The notes: a model not told the origin generated them from the sequence alone. 64,000 nt of DNA from Halorubrum hochsteinianum (GCF_023702125.1 NZ_CP098415.1:2170001-2234000), one strand, 5' to 3'. Positions 16,642-25,952 are shown, counted from the first letter of the stretch. A program made the numbers and translations.

Positions 16642-17265
16642 ATGACACTCACAGAAACACAGATACGCGAGTATGACGGTCGTGCGATGGATAGTGCGGA
16701 GACTGCCACGGCAACGTTCGGGATCGGTTGTTTCTGGGGGCCAGATGCCCGGTTCGGAGCGATAGACGGCGTCGTCCGCACCCGCGTCGGCTACGCTGGC
16801 GGGACGAAAATTGATCCAACGTATCACTCCCTAGGCGATCATACGGAGGTGTTCCAACTCGAATTCGACCCCGACGCGATACCGTATCGAGACCTCCTGA
16901 GCCAGGTGTTCCACTCGCACGACCCGCAGCACCAGACCCGAAAGACGCAGTATCAGAACATCGTGTTCGCTGCGACAGAAGACCAACAAGCAGTCCTCGA
17001 TGAATTCCTTTCGACACGGGGGCCCACTGCCGAGGGAGTCGGAACACGCGTCGAACAGCCCTCACGGTTCTACCCCGCCGAGGACTACCACCAGAAGTAC
17101 AAGCTCCGGTCCGTCTCTTCGTTCATGGATGCGTTCGACGCGGTCGGATACGGCGACGAGGAGCTGCGCGAGTCACCGATCGCTGCCAAGCTGAACGGAT
17201 ACGCCGCCGGACACGATGTCGCCGTTGCCGAGGAACTGCCGAGCCCTGATCGCAGGCCGGCATAG
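16642..17265 (+). CDS. msrA: peptide methionine sulfoxide reductase MsrA
   Basis: A 207-residue MsrA: the catalytic motif GCFWG has its nucleophilic Cys at residue 30, followed by VVRTRVGYAGGTKIDPTYHSLGDHTEVFQLEFDP, the usual substrate-binding region, and YHQKYKLRS near 155. It reduces the S-form of oxidised methionine using thioredoxin-type donors. I chose the ATG at 16642; an upstream in-frame ATG (16588) would add an Arg-rich stretch not expected in the family. No msrB is adjacent. Confidence 0.93.
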   Translation: MTLTETQIREYDGRAMDSAETATATFGIGCFWGPDARFGAIDGVVRTRVGYAGGTKIDPTYHSLGDHTEVFQLEFDPDAIPYRDLLSQVFHSHDPQHQTRKTQYQNIVFAATEDQQAVLDEFLSTRGPTAEGVGTRVEQPSRFYPAEDYHQKYKLRSVSSFMDAFDAVGYGDEELRESPIAAKLNGYAAGHDVAVAEELPSPDRRPA

Positions 17266-17408
17266 ACACCGCGGTTTGTTGACGACGGACAACGCCGTCG
17301 ACACGGATCGGTCACCTCGTTCCTAGAGTGGAGCGGCCACCGTCGCGGGAGGCCGCCCTATCTCGGTGAGCCCGTAGGCTTTCACTCGTCAAGGATCAAG
17401 GGACGCAT

Positions 17409-18551
17409 GTGTCACAGGACAAGTCCCACCAGTCCGATACCGGTCTCGATGTGCTCATTTCCGGCGGATCGATGGGTGGGCTCTTCACGGGGATTGCGCT
17501 CGCGCGGTCGGGTCACCGGCCGACGGTCTACGAGCAGTCGGCAGGTGCCCTCGAAAGCCGCGGCGGCGGTATCGTCGCCCAACAGAACATCCGCCGATTT
17601 CTCAGCGAGCATGATATCGTTGACCCGGCGGACATAACGACGCGGTCTCGCGAACGTCGGTTTCTCACCGAAAACGGGGACATCGAACGCGCCGTGTCCG
17701 AGACGATGGTTTTCACGTCGTGGGACGCACTCTATCGACAGCTCCGCGACGCGTTCCCCGACGAGCAATACCGGACGGACACGGAGGTTGTGGCTGTGGA
17801 GCCCGAGGCGGCTACCGTTACGACCGATGACGGGACGGACCGGACGGGTGACGTGGTCGTCGCCGCCGAGGGCGGCCAGTCGACGACGCGTGCGCAACTC
17901 CATTCCGACGTGAAACCGGAGTTCGCGTCCTACGTCGCGTGGCGTGGCGTCGTCGACGAAGCGGATCTCCCAACTGTGTGCGCCGAGGCGTTCGACGGGA
18001 CGTTCACGTTTTATCAGGGAGCCGATCAACTCATTCTCGCGTACTTCATTCCAGGCCCGGACGGCGAGACTGAGCGGGGCTCGCGTCGGCTCAACTGGGT
18101 GTGGTATGATACGCTCAACGGTCGGGACCGAGATGCGATATTCACGGACACGAGCGGTACTGAACAACGATTCTCCGTTCCACCGGGGGAGTTACGCGAT
18201 CCGGTTCGTCACCGACAGCGCGAGCGCGCGGGGACGCTCCCCCCCGTGTTCGAGACGCTCGTCAGCGAGACACCCGACCTCTTCGTGCAGGCGATCTACG
18301 ACCTGACGGTGCCGACGATGATCGCGGGTCGGGTGTGTCTGCTCGGTGACGGCGCGTTTGTCGCCCGCCCGCACACGGCAGCCGGGACCGCGAAGGCGGC
18401 AGGGGATTCGACCGCGCTCGCCGACGCGCTTTCGAGCCACGGATCGGTCGAGGACGCGCTCGCAGAATGGGATCAAACACGCACCGAGTACGGCACCACG
18501 CTCGTTGCTCGTGGGAAGCAGATGGGTGACGTACGGCTGAACCTGAACTGA
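17409..18551 (+). CDS. FAD-dependent aromatic-ring monooxygenase
   Basis: A 380-residue flavoprotein. The dinucleotide motif SGGSMGGLFTGIALARSGH (about residues 18-36) and VYEQS form the FAD-binding Rossmann segment. The second FAD motif VCLLGDGAFVARPHTAAGTAKA (about 312-333) has the GD of class A hydroxylases. It resembles 2,6-dihydroxypyridine 3-hydroxylase-type enzymes, which use NAD(P)H and oxygen to hydroxylate aromatic rings; the substrate is unknown. The start is GTG 17409, one base out of frame with a nearby ATG. No ring-cleavage genes are adjacent. Confidence 0.88.
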   Translation: MSQDKSHQSDTGLDVLISGGSMGGLFTGIALARSGHRPTVYEQSAGALESRGGGIVAQQNIRRFLSEHDIVDPADITTRSRERRFLTENGDIERAVSETMVFTSWDALYRQLRDAFPDEQYRTDTEVVAVEPEAATVTTDDGTDRTGDVVVAAEGGQSTTRAQLHSDVKPEFASYVAWRGVVDEADLPTVCAEAFDGTFTFYQGADQLILAYFIPGPDGETERGSRRLNWVWYDTLNGRDRDAIFTDTSGTEQRFSVPPGELRDPVRHRQRERAGTLPPVFETLVSETPDLFVQAIYDLTVPTMIAGRVCLLGDGAFVARPHTAAGTAKAAGDSTALADALSSHGSVEDALAEWDQTRTEYGTTLVARGKQMGDVRLNLN

Positions 18552-18776
18552 TCTGGGCTCAAGGTGACTGTCTGAACGAGTACTGTGGTCACGGCCGTCG
18601 GGTGATAACAGTCCCAACGGTGTCGGCAACAGGTCTGTGTCGGGTTATCCGACGAGCTCATCGGGCGACCAGCGACGAGGTTCACGATGAGTCCGTGCGT
18701 GGTCCGCTCGATCTGTTCGGTCGTGATCCCCGACAGTTTCGGAAAGCGAGAACTCCACCGGGATCCGCCCACCGGA

Positions 18777-19412
18777 CTACGTCTGGAGTGGCGTCTCTAA
18801 CGCCTCTTCGATCGACTGCTGACCGGCCGCGAGTTCGAACGTCTTACCGTACGTGCTTTCAGCCTCAAGGGTCGCGATCAGCGTGCGGGCGACGTCCTCT
18901 CGCGGGATCTCGATCGCGTCTCTACCGAGATCGACACCGGTTCTGATCCGTCCGGTACCACCCTCGTCCGTCAGCGGTCCGGGCCGAACAATGGTGTACG
19001 TCAGGTCGCTCTGTTGGAGATACTCGTCGGCCTCACCCTTTGCGCGGAGATACTCTCGCAACGCCTCGGGGCTGTCCTCGGGCCGGTCGGCATTGATCGA
19101 ACTGAGCATCACGAACCGGTCTACCTCCGCGGATGCCGCCTCGTCGACGAGGGAAACCGCACCGTCGCGGTCGACACCCCACACGTCTTCACCACCCGAT
19201 CCCGCCGCGAAAATGATCGCGTCAACCCCCTCAACGGCGTGTGAAACATCGCCGGTGAGATCCGCGACAACCGGCTCAGCACCCAACTCCCTGACATCCG
19301 GTGCTTGCGTCTCCACGCGCACCATCCCCCGAACGCTGTGATCGCTTTCGGCGAGGAAGCGAGTCATGTGTTGGCCGACTTGTCCATGCGCACCAGTAAC
19401 GAGAACGTTCAT
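18777..19412 (-). CDS. NAD(P)-binding atypical SDR (NmrA/YwnB-like)
   Basis: A 211-residue Rossmann protein of the atypical short-chain dehydrogenase group: nucleotide motif VTGAHGQVGQHM (about residues 5-16), VADLTGDV, FVMLSS in place of the classical Ser-Tyr-Lys centre, and TIVRPGPLTDEGGTGRI. Such proteins bind NAD(P)H and act as reductases or redox sensors. It is divergent or isolated with no evident partner. Confidence 0.85.
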   Translation of the reverse strand: MNVLVTGAHGQVGQHMTRFLAESDHSVRGMVRVETQAPDVRELGAEPVVADLTGDVSHAVEGVDAIIFAAGSGGEDVWGVDRDGAVSLVDEAASAEVDRFVMLSSINADRPEDSPEALREYLRAKGEADEYLQQSDLTYTIVRPGPLTDEGGTGRIRTGVDLGRDAIEIPREDVARTLIATLEAESTYGKTFELAAGQQSIEEALETPLQT

Positions 19413-19570
19413 ACACCCGTTTCTCGGCTAGTATCGCCAAGAAGGTAGCGTCACCCGAAACGACGAGAGTGAGTAGCGTACTCCGTATTATCGCATTTGC
19501 GAGGCGAAAACCCACGGCTGGAGCCGGAGATCGCCTCCTTGATTCGCTATAGGAGAGCTTGCTCCGCGTT

Positions 19571-19756
19571 TCAAGCGGCTCGCTTCAGTATCTGTGGCGT
19601 GACCAGGAGGTCAACAGCGGCGACGGCCAGCATCGCCAATCGAAGCGTTTGATCTTCAACAACGAGGAATGCGATCGCGACGATCATCGCAGTCGTCATC
19701 GCTGGGAGGCCCCACCGAAACAGTGGGTTTCGGAACAGGTTCGGGGATTGCGCCAT
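19571..19756 (-). CDS. small two-helix membrane protein (61 aa)
   Basis: MAQSPNLFRNPLFRWG is followed by two hydrophobic helices (about residues 17-33 and 40-53) and a short basic end (ILKRAA). This layout (two helices, basic ends) is common in small haloarchaeal membrane proteins of unknown function. It lies just before tRNA-Val on the same strand. Confidence 0.6.
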   Translation of the reverse strand: MAQSPNLFRNPLFRWGLPAMTTAMIVAIAFLVVEDQTLRLAMLAVAAVDLLVTPQILKRAA

Positions 19757-19933
19757 GGGTGTCGATCAGCGCATGGAATACTGTAAAGTGTGTCGTATTT
19801 TAGCACGAGAAGCGAAGAACCGGCAGACACCGACCACGTGGACGCCCTGACCGCAGATGATTCGACAGCGATTGCCCACCCCATTGCGGGACGTGACTGG
19901 AGCTATCTCATTCAGAAAAACACAGGAAACGTA

Positions 19934-20008
19934 TGGGTTGGGGCGGATTCGAACCGCCGGCCTGCTCCGTGTGAAGGAGCCGTCATAACCTGACTAGACC
20001 ACCAACCC
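19934..20008 (-). tRNA. tRNA-Val (anticodon CAC)
   Basis: A 75-nt tRNA read on the minus strand. The acceptor stem gggttgg pairs with ccaaccc, with A as discriminator. The anticodon loop is ttcacac between gctcc and ggagc, giving CAC. The T arm contains gttcgaatc. A TATA-like gcttaagt lies about 30 bp upstream of its 5' end (20036-20043). No CCA is encoded. Confidence 0.95.
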
Positions 20009-20091
20009 GCGCATTCCGAGGTACCCGACCTCCGGACTTAAGCGTTACCTTACGGCGAAGCTTCATCTCGACCCCGACCGGATCCCTCGGC

Positions 20092-20631
20092 GTGACCCAC
20101 GAACTCCGCTTCCTCGAACGCCTCCGGCAGCACGCCGCCAGTCTCCTCCACGCGCCGCTGTCGGTTGTCGGACTGTACGCCGAGCGGCGCACGCCCCGCG
20201 AACAGTACGCGTTCACGCTCCGCGAGCCGTACCCGGTCGTCGAGGCCCAACTTCACCGACTCGGCTTCGTCCGCAACCTCGTCTCCTCGGTCAAGTACCG
20301 GGCGTACGCGACGCCACCGGAGACGACCGTCGCCAGCTGGGTCCGCTACCCCGAGGGCGCGCTCGCCAGCGACGACCAACTCCACCTTGCCTTATATGTC
20401 GGGCGCGACCGCGCGACGACGGACATGTACGCCCACTGGGAGCCGTCGTGGATCCGCCACCCGATCCGCCACTACCGCGCGACCGACGTCGACGCCCAAC
20501 GGGGGATCGAGCGCGTCCGATCGCTGTTCGAGAACGCGGGGATCGAGTACGCGGTCGTCCCCGCAAAAGAGCGGATCGGCGGGGACGCCGCCGACTCGAC
20601 GGGGTCGGCCGGGGACGCACCGATCGGGTAG
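20092..20631 (+). CDS. conserved haloarchaeal protein of unknown function
   Basis: A 179-residue soluble protein starting at GTG 20092 (VTHELRFLERL). It has a long N-terminal helix, an aromatic beta-rich middle (REQYAFTLREPYPVV, LHLALYVGRDRATTDMYAHWEPSW) and a low-complexity Gly/Asp/Ser tail. It is full length with no membrane segment. I recognise it only as a hypothetical conserved in haloarchaea. Confidence 0.65.
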   Translation: MTHELRFLERLRQHAASLLHAPLSVVGLYAERRTPREQYAFTLREPYPVVEAQLHRLGFVRNLVSSVKYRAYATPPETTVASWVRYPEGALASDDQLHLALYVGRDRATTDMYAHWEPSWIRHPIRHYRATDVDAQRGIERVRSLFENAGIEYAVVPAKERIGGDAADSTGSAGDAPIG

Positions 20632-20685
20632 TTCGTCGTTCGAGTCGCCGCTCGGTCGCTCAGTTTGCCCCCTGGGGACGATCGG

Positions 20686-20964
20686 CTATTCCTCGGCGGC
20701 GTCGCGGCCGCGGTACTCGGTTACGCGCTTGCGGGCGGACGCGACCGCCTCGCGGGCCTCCCCTTCGGCGCGCTCTTCGAGCCGTTTGAGGTCCGCCTGA
20801 AGCGTGTCCAGCCGCGACGGCTCCGGTTCCGGCTCCTCGTCTTCGCGACCGACGAGCTCTTTCACGCGCGCTTCAACCGGTTCTAACTCCTCGGCGACGC
20901 CGGCCTTCGCGTGTTCCGCCGCTCGACCGAGGTAGTACCGCGCGTCTTCGAAGTGCTTGCTCAT
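20686..20964 (-). CDS. small helical haloarchaeal protein (92 aa)
   Basis: From ATG 20964 (MSKHFEDARYYLGRAAEHAKAG) the protein is almost entirely charged helix with heptad-like spacing (AEELEPVEARVKELVGRE, then LQADLKRLEERAEGEAREAV), so it probably forms a coiled coil or helical bundle. I associate it, from memory, with family DUF7553. It has a Glu/Pro linker near residue 45. The function is unknown. Confidence 0.7.
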   Translation of the reverse strand: MSKHFEDARYYLGRAAEHAKAGVAEELEPVEARVKELVGREDEEPEPEPSRLDTLQADLKRLEERAEGEAREAVASARKRVTEYRGRDAAEE

Positions 20965-21109
20965 ATCTGTCCTTTGGCGGAGGGCAGATATAACCTTTGT
21001 GGCGATACGTCGGGGACAGTATTCGACGGGACGGTCGACGAGTCGTCGCTGGAATCGAAGAATCTGGTGTTCTGGGGCCGGCACGAAACGGACACCGCCT
21101 TCCGGCTCA

Positions 21110-22063
21110 CTACCGCGCGCCCGGCGGCAGCGGGTCGGCGTGGTCGGCGATCGCGTCCGCGACGCGGTGCGGGTGTTCGTGGACGACCCAGTGGGTCGCG
21201 TCGTCGATCGTGAGCAGGCGGCCGTCGGCGCAGCGCTCGACGCTCTCGTGTGCCAGCCGGTGCGCGAGGAACTGGTCTTGTGCGCCCCAGATCACGAGCG
21301 TCGGGACGGTCACCTCCGTCTCGGCCGGCTCCGGGCGGTCGCGGACGATCGCGCGGTACCAGTTCACCATCGCCTCGAACGCGCCGTCGCGGTTCCACGC
21401 CCGCCGGTAGCGGCGCAGGTCCTCGTCGGAGAACGTACCGGGCGCGCTCGTGTCGCGTAACGCGTTCGTCGCCAGCCGCCAGTTCCCGGCGCTCGCGACC
21501 GCCTCGGGCAGCTTCGGGAGCTGGAACGCGAGCATATACCAGCTCTTGAGCCGCTGGTCCCACGACCGCCGCAGCGCGCGCTCGAAGACGCTCGGGTGCG
21601 GGACGTTCACCGCGACCAGTTCCGAGAGCCGAGACTCGTGGTTGAGCGCGAGCCACCACGCCACCGCCGCGCCCCAGTCGTGGCCGGCGACGGCCGCCGT
21701 CTCGCGGTCGTAGGCGTCGATCAGGCCGACGACGTCGCGCGCGAGTTCGTCGATGCGGTAGTCGCTCACGGCCGGGGGCTTCTCCGAGCAGTTGTAGCCG
21801 CGCTGGTCGGGCACCACGACGCGGTAGCCCGCGTTCGCGAGCGGCGCGATCGCCTCGTGCCACCCGTACCAGAACTCGGGGAAGCCGTGGAGCAAGACGA
21901 GCAGCTTCCCGTCCTCGGGGCCGGCCTCGACGACGTGAAGCGTCACGTCGTTCGTCTCGATCGCGCGGGAGCGCCCCGGGACCGCATCCGGGATTTCGTC
22001 GGCGGCGATCGGCTCCGGGAGGCGACCTTCGTCGACCGCGCGCCCAGTCGGCGGTTCGAGCAT
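21110..22063 (-). CDS. alpha/beta hydrolase, epoxide hydrolase-like
   Basis: A 317-residue hydrolase starting at ATG 22063. The oxyanion motif HGFPEFWYGW (H59), PDQRGY, nucleophile elbow GHDWGAAVA with Asp129, a cap with the conserved tyrosine region (LKSWYMLAFQLPKLPE), and the late ATHWVVHEHP histidine (about 295) all fit soluble epoxide hydrolases, where Asp rather than Ser is the nucleophile. The substrate is unknown. The longer upstream frame has no supporting features. Confidence 0.88.
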   Translation of the reverse strand: MLEPPTGRAVDEGRLPEPIAADEIPDAVPGRSRAIETNDVTLHVVEAGPEDGKLLVLLHGFPEFWYGWHEAIAPLANAGYRVVVPDQRGYNCSEKPPAVSDYRIDELARDVVGLIDAYDRETAAVAGHDWGAAVAWWLALNHESRLSELVAVNVPHPSVFERALRRSWDQRLKSWYMLAFQLPKLPEAVASAGNWRLATNALRDTSAPGTFSDEDLRRYRRAWNRDGAFEAMVNWYRAIVRDRPEPAETEVTVPTLVIWGAQDQFLAHRLAHESVERCADGRLLTIDDATHWVVHEHPHRVADAIADHADPLPPGAR

Positions 22064-22222
22064 ACGAGTGTCGTGGGCCGGAGCCGACAAATAGCTACCT
22101 CGCTCGGCCACTTCGGTGATCGAAATGCTCAAGCCGCTGGCAGGCCGCACTCCGGGTATATTCGCAATTTCCCGCGGATCACTCGCCGAACGAACGATTC
22201 CGGGAAATTCGCTTCGTACCCC

Positions 22223-23809
22223 ATGACATCCGACTCGACGACTGCTTCAGCCGCGGACGCGCCGGACGGGGACGCGACCGTCTCGAACGTCGTCCTCGTC
22301 ACGGTGGACTCGCTGCGCGCGGACGCCGTCTCGCCGTACGACTCCGAGCGCCGCTCGCCGGTGATCGACGACCTCGCGGACGGCGGCACCGTGTTCGACC
22401 GCGCGTTCGCCACGGGCAACTGGACGCCGTTCTCGTTCCCCTCGATTCTCGCCTCCGAACCGGTGTTCGCCCGGTCGGGCGACATCGGCGTCGACGAGTC
22501 CGACACCCTCGCGGAGGTGCTCTCCGAGGCGGGGGTCGCGACCGGCGGGTTCAACGCCGCGAACGGCTTCCTCACCGACCACTGGGGGTATCCGGACGGG
22601 TTCGACGAGTTCGAGCCGTTCGTCACGAGCGTCGGCTCCAGCGTGTACAGCCGGTATCTCGCCGCGCACCCGACCGTCGAGGCGTGGATCCAGCTCGCGA
22701 CCTCGCCGGTCCGCCGGCTCGGGTCGAAGCTCCGCGGCGACAGCGACGACCGGCCGTTCCTCGACGCCTCGCGCATGTTCGACGTGGAGGACGCCGCGAC
22801 CGCGTTCGTCGACGACACCGACGAGCCGTTCTTCCTGTGGGTCCACTACATGGACACCCACACCCCGTACGTCCCCGCGCCGCGGTACATCCGCGAGGTG
22901 TCGGACGGCATCGTCGGCACCCACCAGATGCTCCACGCGCACGCCCGGACGAGCCTCGGGCTCGAAGTCGGCGAGCGCACGCTCCGCGAACTCCGCACCC
23001 TGTACCAGGCGACGGTGCGACAGGTGGACGCCAGCGTCGGCCGACTGCTCGACAGCTTGGACGCCGCCGGCGTCCGCGACGACACCGCGGTGTTGCTCGC
23101 GGGCGACCACGGCGAGGAGTTCCAGGAACACGGCCACCTCGCGCACTATCCGAAGCTGTACGACGAGCTGATCCACGTCCCGCTCGTCGCGGACGTGCCC
23201 GGCCTCGACGGCGGGCGCGTCGACGGCCACGTGGGACTCGACGCCGTCCCGCCCACGGTCGCCGACCTGCTGGGCGTCGAGGCGTCCGAGAAGTGGCACG
23301 GCGAGTCGCTCCTGCCGGCGCTCCGCGACGACGCGGAGTCGACGGAATCGACGGATTCGACGGGGTCGCCGGACTCGGCGACCGGTTCGGCGGACGAGTC
23401 CGCTGAACCGACCGATGACCCCGACGATCCGACCGACGACCCGGTCGTCTCGGTGACGGTCCGCGGCGAGGACGTGACCCAGCAGCCGATCCCCCGGTCG
23501 CTGTCGGACGGCGACCTGCTCGTCAGCGCTCGCGACGACGACTGGACGTACATCGAGAACGTCGACGGCGACGCGGTCGAGCTGTACCACCGCCCCTCGG
23601 ACCCGACCCAACAGGAGAACCTCGCGGTCGACCCCGGCGAGCGGGAACGATCAGTCATCGACCGGCTGAAGCCGGTCATCGACGACCACGCGGCGCTGCT
23701 CCGCGAGCGCGGCGCGGCGGCGGAGGCGGCCGCGGCCGAGCGCGACGAGGACGACGAGGAGGTCGACGAGGACCTCGAAGCCCGTCTCGAAGCGCTCGGG
23801 TACAAGTGA
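22223..23809 (+). CDS. sulfatase-family hydrolase, followed by gtrA
   Basis: A 528-residue protein from ATG 22223. Metal-binding residues are seen in TVDSLRADAVS (about residue 30) and AGDHGEEFQEHGH (about 300). At the position of the formylglycine-forming Cys the sequence is TPFSFPSIL, with Ser in the place of the modified Cys, so the enzyme may be a Ser-type sulfatase or a phosphotransferase/lyase of the alkaline-phosphatase superfamily. A Ser/Asp/Glu/Pro-rich low-complexity insert (about residues 370-410) precedes the last domain. Its stop overlaps the gtrA-family start (TGATG), suggesting a cell-surface sugar job. Confidence 0.85.
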   Translation: MTSDSTTASAADAPDGDATVSNVVLVTVDSLRADAVSPYDSERRSPVIDDLADGGTVFDRAFATGNWTPFSFPSILASEPVFARSGDIGVDESDTLAEVLSEAGVATGGFNAANGFLTDHWGYPDGFDEFEPFVTSVGSSVYSRYLAAHPTVEAWIQLATSPVRRLGSKLRGDSDDRPFLDASRMFDVEDAATAFVDDTDEPFFLWVHYMDTHTPYVPAPRYIREVSDGIVGTHQMLHAHARTSLGLEVGERTLRELRTLYQATVRQVDASVGRLLDSLDAAGVRDDTAVLLAGDHGEEFQEHGHLAHYPKLYDELIHVPLVADVPGLDGGRVDGHVGLDAVPPTVADLLGVEASEKWHGESLLPALRDDAESTESTDSTGSPDSATGSADESAEPTDDPDDPTDDPVVSVTVRGEDVTQQPIPRSLSDGDLLVSARDDDWTYIENVDGDAVELYHRPSDPTQQENLAVDPGERERSVIDRLKPVIDDHAALLRERGAAAEAAAAERDEDDEEVDEDLEARLEALGYK

Positions 23810-24231
23810 TGATCCGCGCGACGTTACGCAGCTTCGCGAGCGGTCCGCTCGCGGTCCAGATGCGCCGGTTCGTCGCCGTCGGCGCGTTCACCGCGGGGAT
23901 CCAGATGGGACTGCTGTGGCTGTTCGAGGACGTCGCCGGGCTGAACTACCTCATCGCGGCAACGATCGCCATCGAGATCACGATCCTCCTTTCGTACGTG
24001 TTCAACAACGCGTGGACGTTCCGTGCGCGCCAGAACACCGGCGTCTCCGAGTACTTCCGCGGTATGCTCAAGACGAACTTAGTCCGCGGCACCGCGTGGC
24101 CGCTCCAGATCGGCGTCCTCTACGCGCTCGTCGAGTGGGGCGGGTTGACGGCGCTCGTCGCGAACGTGCCGGCGATCCTCATCAGCGGACTCTACCGGTT
24201 CGTCCTCGACTACCGGTGGACATGGGGGTGA
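23809..24231 (+). CDS. GtrA-family membrane protein
   Basis: A 140-residue protein with four hydrophobic helices: RRFVAVGAFTAGIQMGLLWLFEDVAG, then the motif LSYVFNNAWTFRAR typical of GtrA, and a closing LDYRWTWG. GtrA-like proteins help flip lipid-linked sugars across membranes for surface glycosylation. The start was placed at ATG 23809, which overlaps the sulfatase stop by one base; GTG 23806 is the alternative. The sulfatase-GtrA coupling suggests modification of surface glycans. Confidence 0.88.
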   Translation: MIRATLRSFASGPLAVQMRRFVAVGAFTAGIQMGLLWLFEDVAGLNYLIAATIAIEITILLSYVFNNAWTFRARQNTGVSEYFRGMLKTNLVRGTAWPLQIGVLYALVEWGGLTALVANVPAILISGLYRFVLDYRWTWG

Positions 24232-24271
24232 GACACCGGCGGAGTAGGGAGCGGTAGCCGCTCGGCTTCGC

Positions 24272-24973
24272 TCAGAACGGCAGCCGCGGTTCGATGCGCG
24301 CGACGAGGTCGCGGACCGCCTCCTGCTTGTAGTAGCCGACCGCCGACGCGACCACGATGAGCGCGAGGATCGCGATCGCCGAGCGGAACCGGCCGTTCGC
24401 GATCTCGCCGCCGGCGTGGACGGCCAACACGTACGCCGGGAGCCGACCGACGGCGATGACGCCGATGAAGGTGGGCAGCGACCACTTCGTGAGCCCGCTG
24501 ATGAAACAGATCGCGTCGTCCGGGAGCCCGGGGACGACGACGAACGCGAACAGCCCGGGGATGCCCACGGTGTCGACGAAGCCGTCGAACCGGGAGACGA
24601 CGTCCTCGTGGAGGACGCTCTCGACGAAGGATCTGCCGAACCGCTTCGAGAGCGAAAAGGCGATCGCGCTGCCGATGAGGACGCCGGTGAGGCTGTAGAC
24701 GATACCCCAAAACGAGCCGAAGAGGTAGCCCGCGACCACGGCGACGACCTGCCCCGGGATCGGAGCGACGATGACCTGGAGCGCCTGAAGGCCGATAAAG
24801 ACGAGGGGGGCGAAGATCCCGAACCCGTCGAGCCACGCGCGGAGGGCCTGCTGGTCGGTGAGAAAGCCGGCGTACCGGCTCACGAGGACGTAGAGTCCGA
24901 CCGCGAGGACCGCGACGCCGACCGCGGCCGCGATCCCCCGCCGGCGGTCGGCCCGCGAGGAGAAGAGTTTCAT
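24272..24973 (-). CDS. TVP38/TMEM64 (VTT domain) membrane protein
   Basis: A 233-residue membrane protein with a VTT/DedA-like core: LQVIVAPIPGQVVAVVAGYLFGSFWG (about residues 64-90), SKRFGRSFVES and the second re-entrant motif LPDDAICFISGLTKW. About five hydrophobic helices and a basic C-terminal end. These proteins act in membrane homeostasis and lipid scrambling; the specific substrate is unknown. It is convergent with the GtrA gene. Confidence 0.9.
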   Translation of the reverse strand: MKLFSSRADRRRGIAAAVGVAVLAVGLYVLVSRYAGFLTDQQALRAWLDGFGIFAPLVFIGLQALQVIVAPIPGQVVAVVAGYLFGSFWGIVYSLTGVLIGSAIAFSLSKRFGRSFVESVLHEDVVSRFDGFVDTVGIPGLFAFVVVPGLPDDAICFISGLTKWSLPTFIGVIAVGRLPAYVLAVHAGGEIANGRFRSAIAILALIVVASAVGYYKQEAVRDLVARIEPRLPF

Positions 24974-25019
24974 TCGTGTGGTAGCCGGCGACAGAGCGAC
25001 TTGAAGGTTACCGAAGCGG

Positions 25020-25814
25020 TCACGCGAGCGGCTCCGCGCTCCAGTAGGCCATCCGCATCGGGATGCCCTCGCTGTCTCTGTGGGTCGCGGCTCCAGGCAG
25101 GAACCGGAGGTCGTCGACCGCGCGGCGCGCGACCACCGCCAGCCCGAGCGCGTCGACCGCGTCGTCGACGGTGGGCTCGGCGGTCGCCTCCTCGCCCGCG
25201 TCGCTCTCGGCGGTCCCGGGCTCGGCGTCGACCGACTCCCGGCAGATCCGGCCGAGCGCGGCCCCGGGGGCGTCGAGGTGGCCGTCGAGCGCGGCGAGGC
25301 GTTCGCCGACGCCCGGGGCCGTGGTCTTCGAGCGGTCGAGGGGCGAGCCGTTGAGCCCGCGGAAACACACCTCCGGGTGCGCCTCCAGCACGCGCTCCCG
25401 GGCCGTCTCGTCCTCGCGGAGGAACGCGTCGACCGCGCCGACCGCCGGGGCGATGTGGTACGACTGCCGGCTGAGCCCCTTGTCGAGGTCCGCCTTGTTC
25501 CGCTCGCTCACCGTCCCGTAGTCCGCGCCCTCGCGCGCCAGTTCGCAGGCTCCCCGGGACGGCACGGGGAACACGCTGCTCGGGCGCTCGGCGGCCGATC
25601 GCGCGGCCGAATCGACCGCCTCGCGCTTTGCGAGGGTCTCGGCGTCGTCGGGGAGGCCGATCGGCACGTCGACGAGGATCCGGTCGACGCCGTCGTTCCA
25701 GAGGGTTTCAAGATCTGCTTCGAGCCGGCACTGAGGGTCGTCGTCGCCCTCGATCACGACCGCGATCCACGCGCCGCCCGCCCAGTCGACGCCCGCAACG
25801 GTCTCGGTTGGCAT
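25020..25814 (-). CDS. DUF429 family protein
   Basis: A 264-residue soluble protein with DUF429 features: VAGVDWAGGAWIAVVIEG at the start (an RNase H-like first strand with Asp), ILVDVPIGLPDD, and EAHPEVCFRGLNG (about 145-157). The RNase H-like fold suggests a nuclease-type or nucleotide-binding role, but no activity is established. The region around residues 200-215 is a Glu/Asp/Ala-rich insert. Confidence 0.85.
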   Translation of the reverse strand: MPTETVAGVDWAGGAWIAVVIEGDDDPQCRLEADLETLWNDGVDRILVDVPIGLPDDAETLAKREAVDSAARSAAERPSSVFPVPSRGACELAREGADYGTVSERNKADLDKGLSRQSYHIAPAVGAVDAFLREDETARERVLEAHPEVCFRGLNGSPLDRSKTTAPGVGERLAALDGHLDAPGAALGRICRESVDAEPGTAESDAGEEATAEPTVDDAVDALGLAVVARRAVDDLRFLPGAATHRDSEGIPMRMAYWSAEPLA

Positions 25815-25952
25815 CGATCGATTCAGGGTCGCCAGTCGGAAGTGGTTGCTGGGCGGGGGAGAAAAATCCGTTTTGAACTGGACGGTAGTAGTGGAAGGTA
25901 TTCTTAATCACAGGCATTATTTTGATTAGTTGATAGAAAAGAGGACTCGGTG

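Noticed and set aside
16292-16648. Minus-strand frame of 118 codons
   Set aside because: It overlaps the msrA start, has no recognisable domain and its composition is not convincing. The gap is better left as non-coding.
18473-18772. Minus-strand frame with a plausible segment (ITTEQIERTTHGLIVNLVAG)
   Set aside because: The segment might be a gene fragment, but the frame overlaps the monooxygenase end and ends in non-coding-looking sequence; no family is recognisable.
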